Shown: in pieces, positions 32,943-42,401 of the stretch
How positions within the stretch are numbered: the stretch's first letter is position 1
Layout of the letters: every line of letters starts with the position of its first letter
DNA from: Taibaiella sp.
Lineage (GTDB): Bacteria > Bacteroidota > Bacteroidia > Chitinophagales > Chitinophagaceae
Length of the DNA: 64,000 bases
Reading direction: 5' to 3'
Assembly: GCA_019638495.1 (NCBI GenBank)
Contig: JAHBTQ010000009.1
Location: 108,983 to 172,982 of the forward strand
Program-made: the position numbers and the translations under genes
Notes under the pieces: generated by a model
Database searches by the model: none
Seen by the model: the letters and a program-made list of their open reading frames with translations, nothing else
Told to the model about the DNA's origin: nothing

Positions 32943-33160
32943 GAATACAGCCATTTGCGTCGACATATGTGATATTAATTTGTATAACTATTTTCCAAAC
33001 AACACCTTTACCATTTGCACAATATGCATCAGATGGGTTGTATGGAAAAAAATCAGTGCAATTTACTGCTTATTTTTTGATTTTAAAACCCTTGTTAATT
33101 TGATGATATAGCGATGCATTGTACCACCCACGATATTCTGCACGTCGCAAAACGCCATTT

Positions 33161-33192
33161 TTTGGGTGAGGCGGTGGTTTAGGATAGATTTG
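33161..33192 (+). promoter_or_regulatory. Promoter of the radical SAM gene
   Basis: TTTG (33161-33164), a 20-bp spacer and TAGATTTG (33185-33192) match the Bacteroidota -33/-7 pattern. The start codon at 33206 lies 13 nt downstream of the -7 box. Confidence 0.6.
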
Positions 33193-33205
33193 CTAAAAAT
33201 TTCAT

Positions 33206-35401
33206 TTGCGCGTCAAAGTATTTTTAGCGACTCCGCCGTTCACCCAGCTGAACACGCCCTACCCCGCCACGGCCTACCTGTCCGGGTTTCTGAAAGAGCG
33301 AGGAATAGGGTACGCGCAGGCGGATCTTGGCATCGAAACTATTCTCCGGATCTTCTGCCGTAGTGGGCTTGCCGCGATTTTTGACGAGATTGGCGCAAAT
33401 GTGACGGGGTATTCGGAAAATGCCGCAAGAATGATAGCACTCCGGGATCGGTATATACAAACAGTGGACCCGGTTGTGCATTTCCTGCAAGGTAAAAACC
33501 CCACACTGGCGAGGCTCATCGTTCAGAGAAACTATCTGCCCGAAGGTGATCGATTCAGAAACGCGCAAGATCTTGGCTGGGCTTTCGGGACAATGGGGCA
33601 GCAGGATCATGCCAAGCACCTGGCCACGCTATATCTTGAAGATCTTTCTGACCTGGTGAAGGAATGTGTGGACCCTGAATTCGGTTTCAGCCGATATGCC
33701 GAACGCCTGGGGCGCAGTGCAAATTCATTTGATGAGCTCCAAAACGCACTGCAGCGCCCGCTGAGCTACACAGACAAGGTACTGATAAACCTACTGGAGG
33801 AAAAAATCAATAAGGAGAACCCCAATATAGTTGCGCTCTCGGTGCCATTTCCGGGGAACCTGTTTGCGGCCTTCAGGTGCGCTCAATGGCTGCGCCAGCA
33901 CAAGCCGGAGATCACCGTTGTGATGGGGGGCGGCTTCCCGAATACTGAATTAAGATCGCTGGCAGACCCTCGCGTGTTTGACTTCTTCCACTTCGTAACA
34001 CTTGATGATGGGGAACGTCCGATTGAGCAAATAGTGCGTTTTAAAGAAGGCAAATGTGGGTTCGAAGGGCTGAAACGGACCTGGGCTATGGAAAACGGCG
34101 CTGTACGATGGTACGATTGCGACCTACCCGACTATAGATTTATGGAAAGTGGCATACCCCATTATGAGGGATTGCCGCTGCACGACTACATCTCTGCCAT
34201 AGAGGTAACAAACCCCATGCACAGCTTATGGAGCGATGGGAGATGGAATAAGCTTACTATGGCGCATGGATGCTACTGGGGCAAGTGCACATTCTGCGAC
34301 ACCACCCTCGATTACATACAGCGATATGAGCCGCTTACCGCGGCTGGCATTTGTGACAGAATCGAGGATCTGATTGCGCAAACCGGAGAAACAGGATTCC
34401 ATTTTGTAGATGAGGCCGCTCCGCCGGCACTTATGCGCTCGGTAGCACTGGAAATACTGCGGCGCGGACTTACAATTAGCTGGTGGACGAATGTAAGATT
34501 TGAAAAGAGCTTTACACGCGACCTGTGCATCCTGCTGCGAGCATCGGGCTGCATTGCCGTTTCCGGGGGACTGGAAGTAGCATCTGACCGGCTGCTGGCG
34601 CTGATAAAAAAAGGTATTACTGTGGCACAGGTGGCACAGGTAAACAGGCACTTCACAGAGGCGGGCATTATGGTGCATGCCTACCTGATGTATGGCTTTC
34701 CGACACAAACTGCACAAGAGACTGTTGACTCGCTGGAAGTAGTGCGGCAGATGTTTACTGCCGGGATCCTGAAATCCGGATTCTGGCACAGGTTTGCCAT
34801 GACGGCTCATAGCCCCGTGGGTGTAAATCCCGCAGAGTTCAAGGTTACAATTACGCAAGGGGCAGCCGGGACCTTTGCCAATAATGATGTAGAATATAAA
34901 GACCCAACCGGAGCTGACCACGATAGCTTTTCAGAGGGTTTGCGAGTTTCGCTTCACAATTACATGAATGCTGCGGGACTTGACTGGCCCCTGCATAAAT
35001 GGTTTGACTTCAAGATCCCGAAATCAACTATTAAGCCAACCCTCATCAGCGATCTGCTCGACAATCGTGAATATGCCAGCCTGCGCCCAGAGGCACGCGT
35101 AGTGTGGCTTGGCTATCCTTTCACAACCAGCTATTCAACAAAGACGCACAAAGGCGAGCAATGGGAGACATGCCAACTGACCATACAATGCCTTAACGGC
35201 CCCTACATCCTGAAATTGACAAAAGAGCAAGGCGAATGGCTTGCAGCAATTTTACCGTCTCTATCAGTGCAGCATGTAAAACTTAAGACGATTAAGGAAG
35301 TGCAGGAGAGCTATGAAGCTTCCGGGCTCGACAACTTTGAACTATTCTGGGAAAACAAACCCATGAACGCCATGTACAAAGCAGGGCTACTCGTAATCTA
35401 A
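33206..35401 (+). CDS. B12-binding-type radical SAM protein
   Basis: 731 residues, probably starting at TTG 33206 (MRVKVFLATPPFTQLNTPYP, the usual opening of cobalamin-type radical SAM proteins). The region to ~residue 300 is a Rossmann-like cobalamin-binding domain (VMGGGFPNTELRSL). The iron-sulfur motif is GCYWGKCTFC, with Cys356, 361 and 364, i.e. CX4CX2C in place of CX3CX2C. The TIM barrel follows (FHFVDEAAPP, WWTNVRFEK, SGGLEVASDRLL, LMYGFPTQTAQETVD). The substrate is unknown. The gene is a single unit; the neighbour at 35409 is convergent, 7 bp away. Confidence 0.85.
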   Translation: MRVKVFLATPPFTQLNTPYPATAYLSGFLKERGIGYAQADLGIETILRIFCRSGLAAIFDEIGANVTGYSENAARMIALRDRYIQTVDPVVHFLQGKNPTLARLIVQRNYLPEGDRFRNAQDLGWAFGTMGQQDHAKHLATLYLEDLSDLVKECVDPEFGFSRYAERLGRSANSFDELQNALQRPLSYTDKVLINLLEEKINKENPNIVALSVPFPGNLFAAFRCAQWLRQHKPEITVVMGGGFPNTELRSLADPRVFDFFHFVTLDDGERPIEQIVRFKEGKCGFEGLKRTWAMENGAVRWYDCDLPDYRFMESGIPHYEGLPLHDYISAIEVTNPMHSLWSDGRWNKLTMAHGCYWGKCTFCDTTLDYIQRYEPLTAAGICDRIEDLIAQTGETGFHFVDEAAPPALMRSVALEILRRGLTISWWTNVRFEKSFTRDLCILLRASGCIAVSGGLEVASDRLLALIKKGITVAQVAQVNRHFTEAGIMVHAYLMYGFPTQTAQETVDSLEVVRQMFTAGILKSGFWHRFAMTAHSPVGVNPAEFKVTITQGAAGTFANNDVEYKDPTGADHDSFSEGLRVSLHNYMNAAGLDWPLHKWFDFKIPKSTIKPTLISDLLDNREYASLRPEARVVWLGYPFTTSYSTKTHKGEQWETCQLTIQCLNGPYILKLTKEQGEWLAAILPSLSVQHVKLKTIKEVQESYEASGLDNFELFWENKPMNAMYKAGLLVI

Positions 35402-35408
35402 ATCAATA

Positions 35409-36572
35409 CTATTTGGCATTCTGCTCACCACTTTCCGATAGTACACGTTCCAACATTTCATCCAGGTCGCTACCACGAAGGTTTCGTGCTATCACCTTTC
35501 CGTCGGGGCCAATGAGCACGTTACTAGGAATAGACTGGATAGAGTAAATGGTTGCAGCAACAGAGGACCAGCCTTTGAGGTCGCTTACCTGTGTCCAGGA
35601 AAGGCCGTCATCTTTTATTGCTTGTTCCCATTTTTCCTTATTATGATCAAGCGACACTCCGTAGACAGTGAAATTCTTGTCTTTGAATTTATTAAAGGCT
35701 GCAACCACGTTGGGGTTTTCGGCACGACACGGCCCACACCACGAAGCCCAAAAATCGAGCAATACGAATTTGCCACGTAGCGACGACAAGGAAATATTGT
35801 TGCCGTCGGGAGCAGGCAAATTAACCTCCGGTGCCATCATTCCGGCTTCAATGTTCTGCGCTTTTACGTGTTCAGAATTAGGGTTTTTCAGGTTGGTACG
35901 ATTAAAGTATTCCTGGAACTCGCGCGTAAGGCGTGTGCCGGGAAATCGCTTATTGAGGCTCTGCGTGAAAGCACCCAGAAATACGGCCTCGCTCGAGGGG
36001 TTAAGGATGCGAGCAGCAAAAACAGCATTAGGCTCGAAAGAAGCCGTGTCAGCATAGGTTTCTATGAGTTGGGTGAACTCCTGGTTCATCTCCTGGTAGT
36101 TCTTCTGGGCCTGTGCCAGCAGGCTGTCGTTGCCCCGGGCACGCAGCGTGTCCAGCACAATGTTCATTGTGTTAAAGTCTCTTACTTTTTCGCGGAAAAA
36201 CTTCAGGAACTGCTTAAGATGTTCTGAAGCCGGGGAACCCGCCACCGTATAATTCTCTATGGAAGACCAATCGCCCGTAACCTTCACATTACCCTTGTCA
36301 AGAGAAAGTAGTATAAACTTATTATCGCTGAAATGAACGCGGTACAAACCCGGTTCAGCACCGGCGCCGGACAGCTCAAAATGGCCATCTTCCGACGAAT
36401 TTACAGAATCGACCAGTGCAACAATGTCGTTGGCGCCCAATTGCTCCAATAGTACCGTCTGCTTTGGCATTCCCGTAATATCGCCGATCACCACAAACTT
36501 GTTGCTTTTGCTGCTGCAAGCTGCAAGCGCGGTTACTGCAATAAGAAAGAAGAGTAAATGTTTTGACTTCAT
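35409..36572 (-). CDS. TlpA-like thiol-disulfide oxidoreductase lipoprotein with DUF4369 domain
   Basis: 387 residues from ATG 36572 (MKSKHLLFFLIAVTALAAC, lipobox LAAC, Cys19). N-terminal DUF4369-like beta domain (VIGDITGMPKQTVLLEQLG) is followed by a helical region, then a thioredoxin domain with active site WASWCGPCRAENP (~residue 280) and IPSNVLIGPDGKVIAR. Such proteins reduce or rearrange disulfides of exported proteins, anchored in the periplasm. The frame opens farther upstream (36656), but a good promoter lies in that extension, confirming the shorter start. It converges on the radical SAM gene. Confidence 0.92.
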   Translation of the reverse strand: MKSKHLLFFLIAVTALAACSSKSNKFVVIGDITGMPKQTVLLEQLGANDIVALVDSVNSSEDGHFELSGAGAEPGLYRVHFSDNKFILLSLDKGNVKVTGDWSSIENYTVAGSPASEHLKQFLKFFREKVRDFNTMNIVLDTLRARGNDSLLAQAQKNYQEMNQEFTQLIETYADTASFEPNAVFAARILNPSSEAVFLGAFTQSLNKRFPGTRLTREFQEYFNRTNLKNPNSEHVKAQNIEAGMMAPEVNLPAPDGNNISLSSLRGKFVLLDFWASWCGPCRAENPNVVAAFNKFKDKNFTVYGVSLDHNKEKWEQAIKDDGLSWTQVSDLKGWSSVAATIYSIQSIPSNVLIGPDGKVIARNLRGSDLDEMLERVLSESGEQNAK

Positions 36573-36610
36573 CCAGGGGCATTTATGTCCAAGAAAAACC
36601 TTACCAACTT

Positions 36611-36638
36611 CAAATGTAGGCCCTGAAATGTCAACAAA
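36611..36638 (-). promoter_or_regulatory. Promoter of the TlpA-like gene
   Basis: On the minus strand TTTG (complement of 36635-36638), a 16-bp spacer and TACATTTG (complement of 36611-36618), leaving a leader of about 30 nt to the ATG at 36572. Confidence 0.6.
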
Positions 36639-36737
36639 TACATAAAATTGTATCAAATAAGTTGACTATCAATCGGGCTGACGTCAGAAGGATTGTCCGC
36701 AAAACGCGTAAATTAGCCACTACAATCTTCAACATAA

Positions 36738-37214
36738 ATGAAATCGTTGCTTATCCTGGCACCGGCACTGGTGCTATCGCTGCAGAGTAATGCGCAGAAA
36801 ACCTACTTCCCCTCATCAAGCGCCGAAGCCATCGCCAATAAGATGGAGGAAAAATGTGGCGACAAATCCTGGTCGGCTGTGAATGGCAAAGTAATGCGGA
36901 AGTATGACAACGGGCAGATGTACGAACTAATTGACACTGCAGGCTTGCTGATCTATGTGCGCGTTGTGGCGGAAGAAGTGACGCCAACAAATAAGAACAA
37001 GGCCAGGTACAAGGAAGTAACAGAAGGCTACTTCAGCAAAAAAGGATGCTCTGAGATATACCGTCTGAATTACGGCTCTATCAGGAAGTTCATGAAAGAT
37101 TACACCGATTTTACGGCTGCTGCCAAGGCAACTGCTGACGCAAACTACCTGGCACCCGGTAATGATGGAAAATCTACTACCATCAACAGTCTTTACCGGA
37201 AATACTGCAGGTAA
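36738..37214 (+). CDS. Secreted protein, unrecognised
   Basis: 158 residues with a signal peptide (MKSLLILAPALVLSLQSNAQ). The mature protein is mixed alpha/beta: EAIANKMEEKCGDKSW, KVMRKYDNGQMYELIDTAGLL, KEVTEGYFSKKGCSEIYRL, and ends ATADANYLAPGNDGKSTTINSLYRKYC. Two Cys pairs could form disulfides, suitable for a periplasmic protein. Not recognised. It shares a strand with the MuiA-like gene 100 bp downstream but a separate promoter region exists in between. Confidence 0.6.
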   Translation: MKSLLILAPALVLSLQSNAQKTYFPSSSAEAIANKMEEKCGDKSWSAVNGKVMRKYDNGQMYELIDTAGLLIYVRVVAEEVTPTNKNKARYKEVTEGYFSKKGCSEIYRLNYGSIRKFMKDYTDFTAAAKATADANYLAPGNDGKSTTINSLYRKYCR

Positions 37215-37314
37215 CAACGCAGAACAAATCATGCATTAACAAAAATTTGGGTGCGGCACTTATGGATAGAGGTGCCGATAATCGTCTTTATTTGTACAAA
37301 CCAAACCTAAGCGT

Positions 37315-38919
37315 ATGTACAAGTATGGTCTTTCTATTGCATTGCTGCTGACTACCGTTATCGCAAATGCACAAACCAACTACAAACTCAATATCGAACA
37401 AGCTACGGTGTTCCTTCATGGGGCACAACTTACCGGTAGCACCAAGGTCCATTTCAGCAAAGGCGAAAACGAGATCATCTTCACCAATGTGGCCGGCGAC
37501 ATAAACACGCAGAGCCTGACCGTGAACGCGGGTCCCGGTGTAGCCGTGGAATCAGCGGTTTTCAGCAATGACTACCTGGCTACAGAGGTACTTTCACCGA
37601 AGGCTAAGGAAATTAAGGACAGTATAGAAATCCTTACCGACGAGCGCACATTAACTGCAAACAAGATAGCTGTATTAAACGAGCAGGTAGCAGCGCTGCA
37701 GACAAACAAAAAAGTTGGCGGCGAAAACAGTGGACTTTCTGTGGCTGAGCTTACAAAACTACTGGATCTGATAGGCAGCAAAATGGAGGGATACCTGAAT
37801 CAGAAACACAAACTGGATGGTGTACTCAAGAAAACTGATGAGCGCATCGCGCTGCTGCGCAAACAACTAGAAGAGGAAAATAAGAAAGGCTTCCAACCCG
37901 GTGGGCAGATAAGGATAAAGGTGTTTGCAAAAGACGCGGTTACTAACCCGGTAGTGGTGAGCTATGTACTAAACAACGCAGGGTGGTCGCCGTCGTATGA
38001 TCTTCGGGTAGATGACATTTCAAAACCGGCAAGTCTGTATTACAAAGCCGACATCTACCAGAATAGCGGCATAAGCTGGAACAATGTGCACCTAACGCTT
38101 TCTACAGGCAATCCTAATGAAGGGGCGCAGGCACCTACGCCTGTGCCTTGGTACCTGTCGTTTTATGAAGCCGGTGTGGCAAACAGCGGAGGATACAACC
38201 GACAAAACTATTCTATGGCACCGGTTGTAAAGGCATATAAGAAACCTTTGGTGGCGGAAGATGCCTCACCCTCTTCCATGAATGAATACGTAACAGTTGA
38301 CAACGGGGGCATAAGCACCCAGTTTGATATTGAGCTACCATATACTATCCCTACCGATGGCAAGCAACACAACGTTGCCATCAAGAAATATGACCTGAAT
38401 GCTACGTACAGGTACTTCGCGGTACCACGCATGGACAAAGACGCCTTTCTGCAGGCGCAGATAACCAACTGGGAAGACATGAACCTAATGCCGGGCCAGA
38501 CCAACATTTTCTACGAGGGCACTTTCGTTGGCCAGGGTTATATTGATATACGCAACACCTCTGATACACTTACCTTCTCCCTGGGTAGGGATAAAAAGGT
38601 TGTAGTGAAGCGGGAACAAGACAAAAAGAAACGTGCAGTCAGGACTATAGGCTCGAATGTGCGTGAGACTTTCGCATACACAATCTCTGTTCGCAACACC
38701 CGTAGGGATAACATTACCCTGGTGCTTGAAGACCAACTACCTGTAAGCAATGACAAGGATATTGTGATTGAAGATACGGAGACAGGGAACGCTGAAATAG
38801 TAGAAAACACAGGAATGCTGAAATGGACATTCAACCTGAAGCCGAATGAAGTAAGCGAAGCAAGATTTGGATATACTGTCAAGTATCCGAAAGGGAAGCA
38901 GGTGAGCGGCCTACGCTAA
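37315..38919 (+). CDS. DUF4139-family protein (mucoidy inhibitor MuiA-like)
   Basis: 534 residues with a signal peptide (MYKYGLSIALLLTTVIANAQ). DUF4140 is at about 30-125 (IEQATVFLHGAQLTGSTKVHF), a coiled-coil helix pair covers ~105-190 (EIKDSIEILTDERTLTANKIAV), and DUF4139 occupies the rest (YVLNNAGWSPSYDLRVDD, LTLSTGNPNEG, FQLPYTIPTDGK-like strands, YFAVPRMDKDAFLQAQITNW). MuiA was described as an inhibitor of mucoidy; the Bacteroidota members are envelope proteins of unknown biochemistry. Single gene. Confidence 0.88.
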   Translation: MYKYGLSIALLLTTVIANAQTNYKLNIEQATVFLHGAQLTGSTKVHFSKGENEIIFTNVAGDINTQSLTVNAGPGVAVESAVFSNDYLATEVLSPKAKEIKDSIEILTDERTLTANKIAVLNEQVAALQTNKKVGGENSGLSVAELTKLLDLIGSKMEGYLNQKHKLDGVLKKTDERIALLRKQLEEENKKGFQPGGQIRIKVFAKDAVTNPVVVSYVLNNAGWSPSYDLRVDDISKPASLYYKADIYQNSGISWNNVHLTLSTGNPNEGAQAPTPVPWYLSFYEAGVANSGGYNRQNYSMAPVVKAYKKPLVAEDASPSSMNEYVTVDNGGISTQFDIELPYTIPTDGKQHNVAIKKYDLNATYRYFAVPRMDKDAFLQAQITNWEDMNLMPGQTNIFYEGTFVGQGYIDIRNTSDTLTFSLGRDKKVVVKREQDKKKRAVRTIGSNVRETFAYTISVRNTRRDNITLVLEDQLPVSNDKDIVIEDTETGNAEIVENTGMLKWTFNLKPNEVSEARFGYTVKYPKGKQVSGLR

Positions 38920-38992
38920 GGAGTCTCATGCCGGGGCATTTTAATTAGTAAGGATGTGTTAGTATCTTGCAGAAGAACAACACAGTTTGCTG

Positions 38993-40192
38993 ATGAAAGT
39001 AGCCCCGGTACCGGCTAAGGAAAGAGAGAGGCTAAAGGCGCTGAACGAATATGCCATTCTTAATACCGAACATGAGACCGCGTACGACTTTATTACAGAG
39101 CTGGCTTCGAAAGCTTGCGGTATGCCTGTATCTGCACTATCGTTTATTGATAGTCACCGGCAATGGTTCAAGTCGTGTAATGGCGTAGAGATAGCCGAAA
39201 CGACCGCATTTAGTTTACTATGCTCTCAGGCCATAGATCAGCCAGACAAGGTGCTGGTTGTTAAAGACCTGTCTGAAAGCGATTGGTTTGGCGAAAATCC
39301 ATTTGTTCATAAAGGACAGCCGCTTGTCTTCTATGCTGCTGCACCGATTGTTACACCTGAAGGATATGTTGTAGGGCTCCTCGCTGTGTTTGACACTAAA
39401 CCCAACAACATTTCGCTGGAGCACAAACAGCAATTGCTTTTGCTGGCCGCAGAGGTAGTGACACTCCTGGAACTAAGAAAGAAGACAAGGCTGCTTAAGC
39501 AAAGAGAAGATGATATCAAGATGGCATATACGGACCTTGAGAATATTGCCCACCTTGCATCGCACGACCTGAGAACCCCACTTAACAATATCATCTCCCT
39601 GGCACAACTAATAAATGAAGAATTCGGCGAAAAGATTGGCACAGACGGTGGAGAATACGTGAAGTTTATCACAGAAACAGCCTATTACATGTCTGACCTC
39701 GTAAGTAGTATACATAGCTACTCAAAGGCGTCAAAACTGGCCGTAGATCAGCACGACAGAATAAACACGTTGGAGCTGCTGATGGAGATAAAGCCCCTGT
39801 TGAAAATTCCGCCACATATTCGATTCGACTATCACCTTGACTGCTATGAGATCACAGCCCCTTCGCTAGCGCTAAAGCAGGTGTTGTTCCATCTCTTGCT
39901 AAATGCTGTTCAATATTGTGACAAGGAAGCGGGCATAATAGACTTTACGATCTCAGAAAACAATACCGCATGGACGTTTGTCATTAAGGATAATGGCGAA
40001 GGCATCGCGGAAGAGGACAAGGAGAAAATGTACTACCTCTTTAAAAGGCTGCGCAACCGGGAAAAGAACGGAGAAAACATGGGCATAGGCCTGGCAATTG
40101 TGAAACGCCTGATAGAGAAGATGCACGGAGAACTTATAGCTACATCTATACCAGGTAAGGGAAGTACCTTTAGCTTTTCTATCCCCAAATAG
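38993..40192 (+). CDS. GAF-domain sensor histidine kinase (cytoplasmic)
   Basis: 399 residues from ATG 38993 (MKVAPVPAKERERL); the frame opens 6 nt earlier at a TTG. No signal or membrane segment. The GAF domain spans ~20-160 (FITELASKACGMPVSALSFIDSHRQWFKS). A coiled-coil linker leads to the H-box IAHLASHDLRTPLNN and ATPase motifs LNAVQYCDKE (N), VIKDNGEGIAEEDKEKMYYLF (G1/F), GENMGIGLAIVKRLIEKMHG (G2). It is a soluble sensor kinase responding to small molecules or light in other members; the ligand is unknown. No response regulator gene is adjacent. Confidence 0.9.
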   Translation: MKVAPVPAKERERLKALNEYAILNTEHETAYDFITELASKACGMPVSALSFIDSHRQWFKSCNGVEIAETTAFSLLCSQAIDQPDKVLVVKDLSESDWFGENPFVHKGQPLVFYAAAPIVTPEGYVVGLLAVFDTKPNNISLEHKQQLLLLAAEVVTLLELRKKTRLLKQREDDIKMAYTDLENIAHLASHDLRTPLNNIISLAQLINEEFGEKIGTDGGEYVKFITETAYYMSDLVSSIHSYSKASKLAVDQHDRINTLELLMEIKPLLKIPPHIRFDYHLDCYEITAPSLALKQVLFHLLLNAVQYCDKEAGIIDFTISENNTAWTFVIKDNGEGIAEEDKEKMYYLFKRLRNREKNGENMGIGLAIVKRLIEKMHGELIATSIPGKGSTFSFSIPK

Positions 40193-40199
40193 TTACTCG

Positions 40200-41180
40200 T
40201 CAAAAATAGGCCCTGTGCAGCAGGTAATTGCTCACGTAATCTTTCACTCCTTCTTCCAGAGACCAAAAGGGCTTGGTGTACCCTGCTGCCCTTAGTTTGG
40301 ACATGTCCGCCTCCGTGAAATACTGGTATTTATCGCGGATGTCAATAGGTGTGTCTATATATTCAATTTCAGGCTGCCTCTCCAACGCCGCGTAAATTGC
40401 CTTTACAAGGTCGTTGAAGGTACGCGCCTGACCGGTGCCTGTATTATAGAGACCACTGCGTGGATGAATTTCCATGAGCCAATAGCAGATGTTAACTACG
40501 TCCTTGACATAGATAAAATCACGCCTCTGCTCGCCATCTCTGTAAGCGGGATTATGAGACCTGAACAGGCGCACCGGCTTACCAGACTGAATAGTGTTAA
40601 ACGCGTGGAATATTACTGACGCCATACGCCCCTTATGATATTCCCCGGGACCATAAACATTGAAGAACTTTAGACCTGCCCAGAATGGCGGGCTTGTTTT
40701 CTGCGCTAAAGCCCATTTGTCAAATTCATTCTTGGAAACGCCATAAGGATTCAGTGGTTCGAGTTGCTCCACGATTTCGTGGCTGTCAACGTATCCGTGT
40801 TCACCATTACCGTAAGTTGCAGCAGAGGAAGCATAAACAAGCGGGATGCCCGAGGAAGTGCAGAGATTCCACACCTTTTTAGAATACTCGAGATTGAGGC
40901 GACGATGCACCTCATAATCCATCTCGGTGGTATCAGTACGTGCACCTAAATGGAAGAAACAGTCGATGGCAAGCTTTTCGGCATCTACAATCTCAAATAA
41001 ATGCTCTCTTTCGATGAGCCTCGCATATTTTCTGCTTTTGAGATTAAGAGACTTCCGGGCATCTGAAAAATCATCAACAAGAAGAAGATTTTCAAATCCA
41101 TGTTGATTCAAATACCCTACCAATACACTGCCGATAAATCCGGCAGCACCGGTAACTACTATTAAGTCGCTGGCCTTCAT
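40200..41180 (-). CDS. hldD: ADP-L-glycero-D-manno-heptose 6-epimerase
   Basis: 326 residues of the extended SDR fold: GAAGFIGSVLVGYL (NAD(P)-binding, residues ~11-24), SSAATYGNG, YGVSKNEFDKWA (Tyr-x3-Lys), and substrate loop YGPGEYHKGRMASVIFHAF. HldD converts ADP-D-glycero-D-manno-heptose to the L-form for LPS core. It follows the His-rich membrane protein gene at 41189, starting 8 bp after that stop, so both share the promoter at 41518. Confidence 0.93.
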   Translation of the reverse strand: MKASDLIVVTGAAGFIGSVLVGYLNQHGFENLLLVDDFSDARKSLNLKSRKYARLIEREHLFEIVDAEKLAIDCFFHLGARTDTTEMDYEVHRRLNLEYSKKVWNLCTSSGIPLVYASSAATYGNGEHGYVDSHEIVEQLEPLNPYGVSKNEFDKWALAQKTSPPFWAGLKFFNVYGPGEYHKGRMASVIFHAFNTIQSGKPVRLFRSHNPAYRDGEQRRDFIYVKDVVNICYWLMEIHPRSGLYNTGTGQARTFNDLVKAIYAALERQPEIEYIDTPIDIRDKYQYFTEADMSKLRAAGYTKPFWSLEEGVKDYVSNYLLHRAYF

Positions 41181-41188
41181 GAAATACC

Positions 41189-41497
41189 TTAGTGATGAGC
41201 GGGTTGCTCCTCATTTGCAGCTTCAGCGGCCGGAGCCGCCTCTTCTGTTGCGGGTACAGCGGGTGCTTCGGCTGCAGGTGCCGCCTCGTGTGCTTCCGCT
41301 TTTGCTGCGTGATGCGCATCTTCATGCATCATCTCGTGGCCATGAGCCTCTTCTGCTTCAGGCTTACTTTCAACCTGCACAAAGTTCAGGGCTGCAACAA
41401 ACAAACCTACCAGTATCACTACCAGCCAAAAAGCATTTTTGAAGGAAATAATCGTTTTGTTTTCAGTGCTGTGTCCGTGATGCGTATCGTGGCTCAT
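41189..41497 (-). CDS. Small His-, Ala- and Glu-rich single-pass membrane protein
   Basis: 102 residues. A short polar, His-rich start (MSHDTHHGHSTENKT) precedes one hydrophobic segment (AFWLVVILVGLFVAALNF). The C-terminal half is low-complexity and intrinsically disordered, dominated by Ala/Glu/Pro/His (HHAAKAEAHEAAPAAEAPA), ending in PAHH. His clusters could bind metal; this is only inference. First gene of an operon with hldD (8-bp gap). Similar in outline to the small protein at 10569. Confidence 0.6.
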   Translation of the reverse strand: MSHDTHHGHSTENKTIISFKNAFWLVVILVGLFVAALNFVQVESKPEAEEAHGHEMMHEDAHHAAKAEAHEAAPAAEAPAVPATEEAAPAAEAANEEQPAHH

Positions 41498-41517
41498 TTT
41501 TTAAATTTTATACCTCG

Positions 41518-41548
41518 CAAATGTAACTCATTGCCGTAAAATCTGCAA
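41518..41548 (-). promoter_or_regulatory. Promoter of the 41497-40200 operon (hldD)
   Basis: On the minus strand TTG (complement of 41546-41548), a 20-bp spacer and TACATTTG (complement of 41518-41525); leader of about 20 nt. Confidence 0.55.
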
Positions 41549-41611
41549 GGCAGACATCCAGACTTTTGATGGGGTGACTGAGTCTGCTTACATTTATGCC
41601 GGATTCCCAAA

Positions 41612-42328
41612 ATGAATAAGAAGAACAAAAAATACATACGCATTGCGTTACGCGCGATCCTGATACTATTTTTATCATCCACGCTATATGCAATTGTATG
41701 CCGGTTTGTGATGCCACCCATCACCATAACCCAATTGGGGGCAGTACTGGGAGGGTATGGACTAAAGCGCGACTACATAACCTGGGAAGAAATGCCCCGC
41801 TCAATAAAACTAGCAGCAATAGCAAGCGAAGACCAGCTATTCCCAAGCCATGGAGGCTTCGACTGGAAAGCAATGGACAAAAGCATAAATGGCACTACAA
41901 AGAGAAGGAAGAGAAAACGAATACGTGGTGCCGGAGCCAGTACAATAAGCCAACAAACTGCAAAGAATGTATTCTTATGGCAGGGCAGCGGCTGGAGCCG
42001 ATACGTGAGGAAGGTCCCTGAGTTCTATTTCACCCAACTAATAGAGCTTACATGGGGCAAGAAACGTATCCTGGAAGTGTATTTGAACACTATAGAAATG
42101 GGTCCTGGTATCTTTGGCGTGGAAGCCGCGTCCCGGGCATATTTCCACAAACCAGCCAAAAGATTAACAGCCGCCGAATCTGCAATGATCATCGCTTGTC
42201 TCCCTAACCCAAAGAAATTTACTGTAGCCCCTATGAGTCGCAGGGTTCAGTGGAGGTATCCGCAAATAGCCTCACAAATGAACAACCTCAGTGGGAATCC
42301 AGACCTTGAGGAATTACTTAACGAGTAA
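41612..42328 (+). CDS. mtgA: Monofunctional biosynthetic peptidoglycan transglycosylase
   Basis: 238 residues, the size of MtgA. One N-terminal membrane anchor (IALRAILILFLSSTLYAIV) is followed by a GT51 domain: SEDQLFPSHGGFDW (catalytic Glu73), GASTISQQTAKNVFLW, WGKKRILEVYLNTIEMGPGIFGVEAASRAYF, and LTAAESAMIIACLPNP. It polymerises lipid II into glycan strands at the periplasmic face of the inner membrane. It is divergent from the hldD operon and ends at a strong hairpin terminator shared with the convergent gene at 42402. Confidence 0.95.
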   Translation: MNKKNKKYIRIALRAILILFLSSTLYAIVCRFVMPPITITQLGAVLGGYGLKRDYITWEEMPRSIKLAAIASEDQLFPSHGGFDWKAMDKSINGTTKRRKRKRIRGAGASTISQQTAKNVFLWQGSGWSRYVRKVPEFYFTQLIELTWGKKRILEVYLNTIEMGPGIFGVEAASRAYFHKPAKRLTAAESAMIIACLPNPKKFTVAPMSRRVQWRYPQIASQMNNLSGNPDLEELLNE

Positions 42329-42351
42329 GATTTTATGAATATCGCCAATAA

Positions 42352-42380
42352 GAAAAGAGCTACCAGATGGTAGCTCTTTC
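42352..42380. terminator. Bidirectional terminator between mtgA and the gld operon tail
   Basis: AAAGAGCTACC-agat-GGTAGCTCTTT forms an 11-bp stem flanked by A and T runs, so it can end transcription in both directions. Confidence 0.85.
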
Positions 42381-42401
42381 AATTTCTATTTTCCTAAACC
42401 A

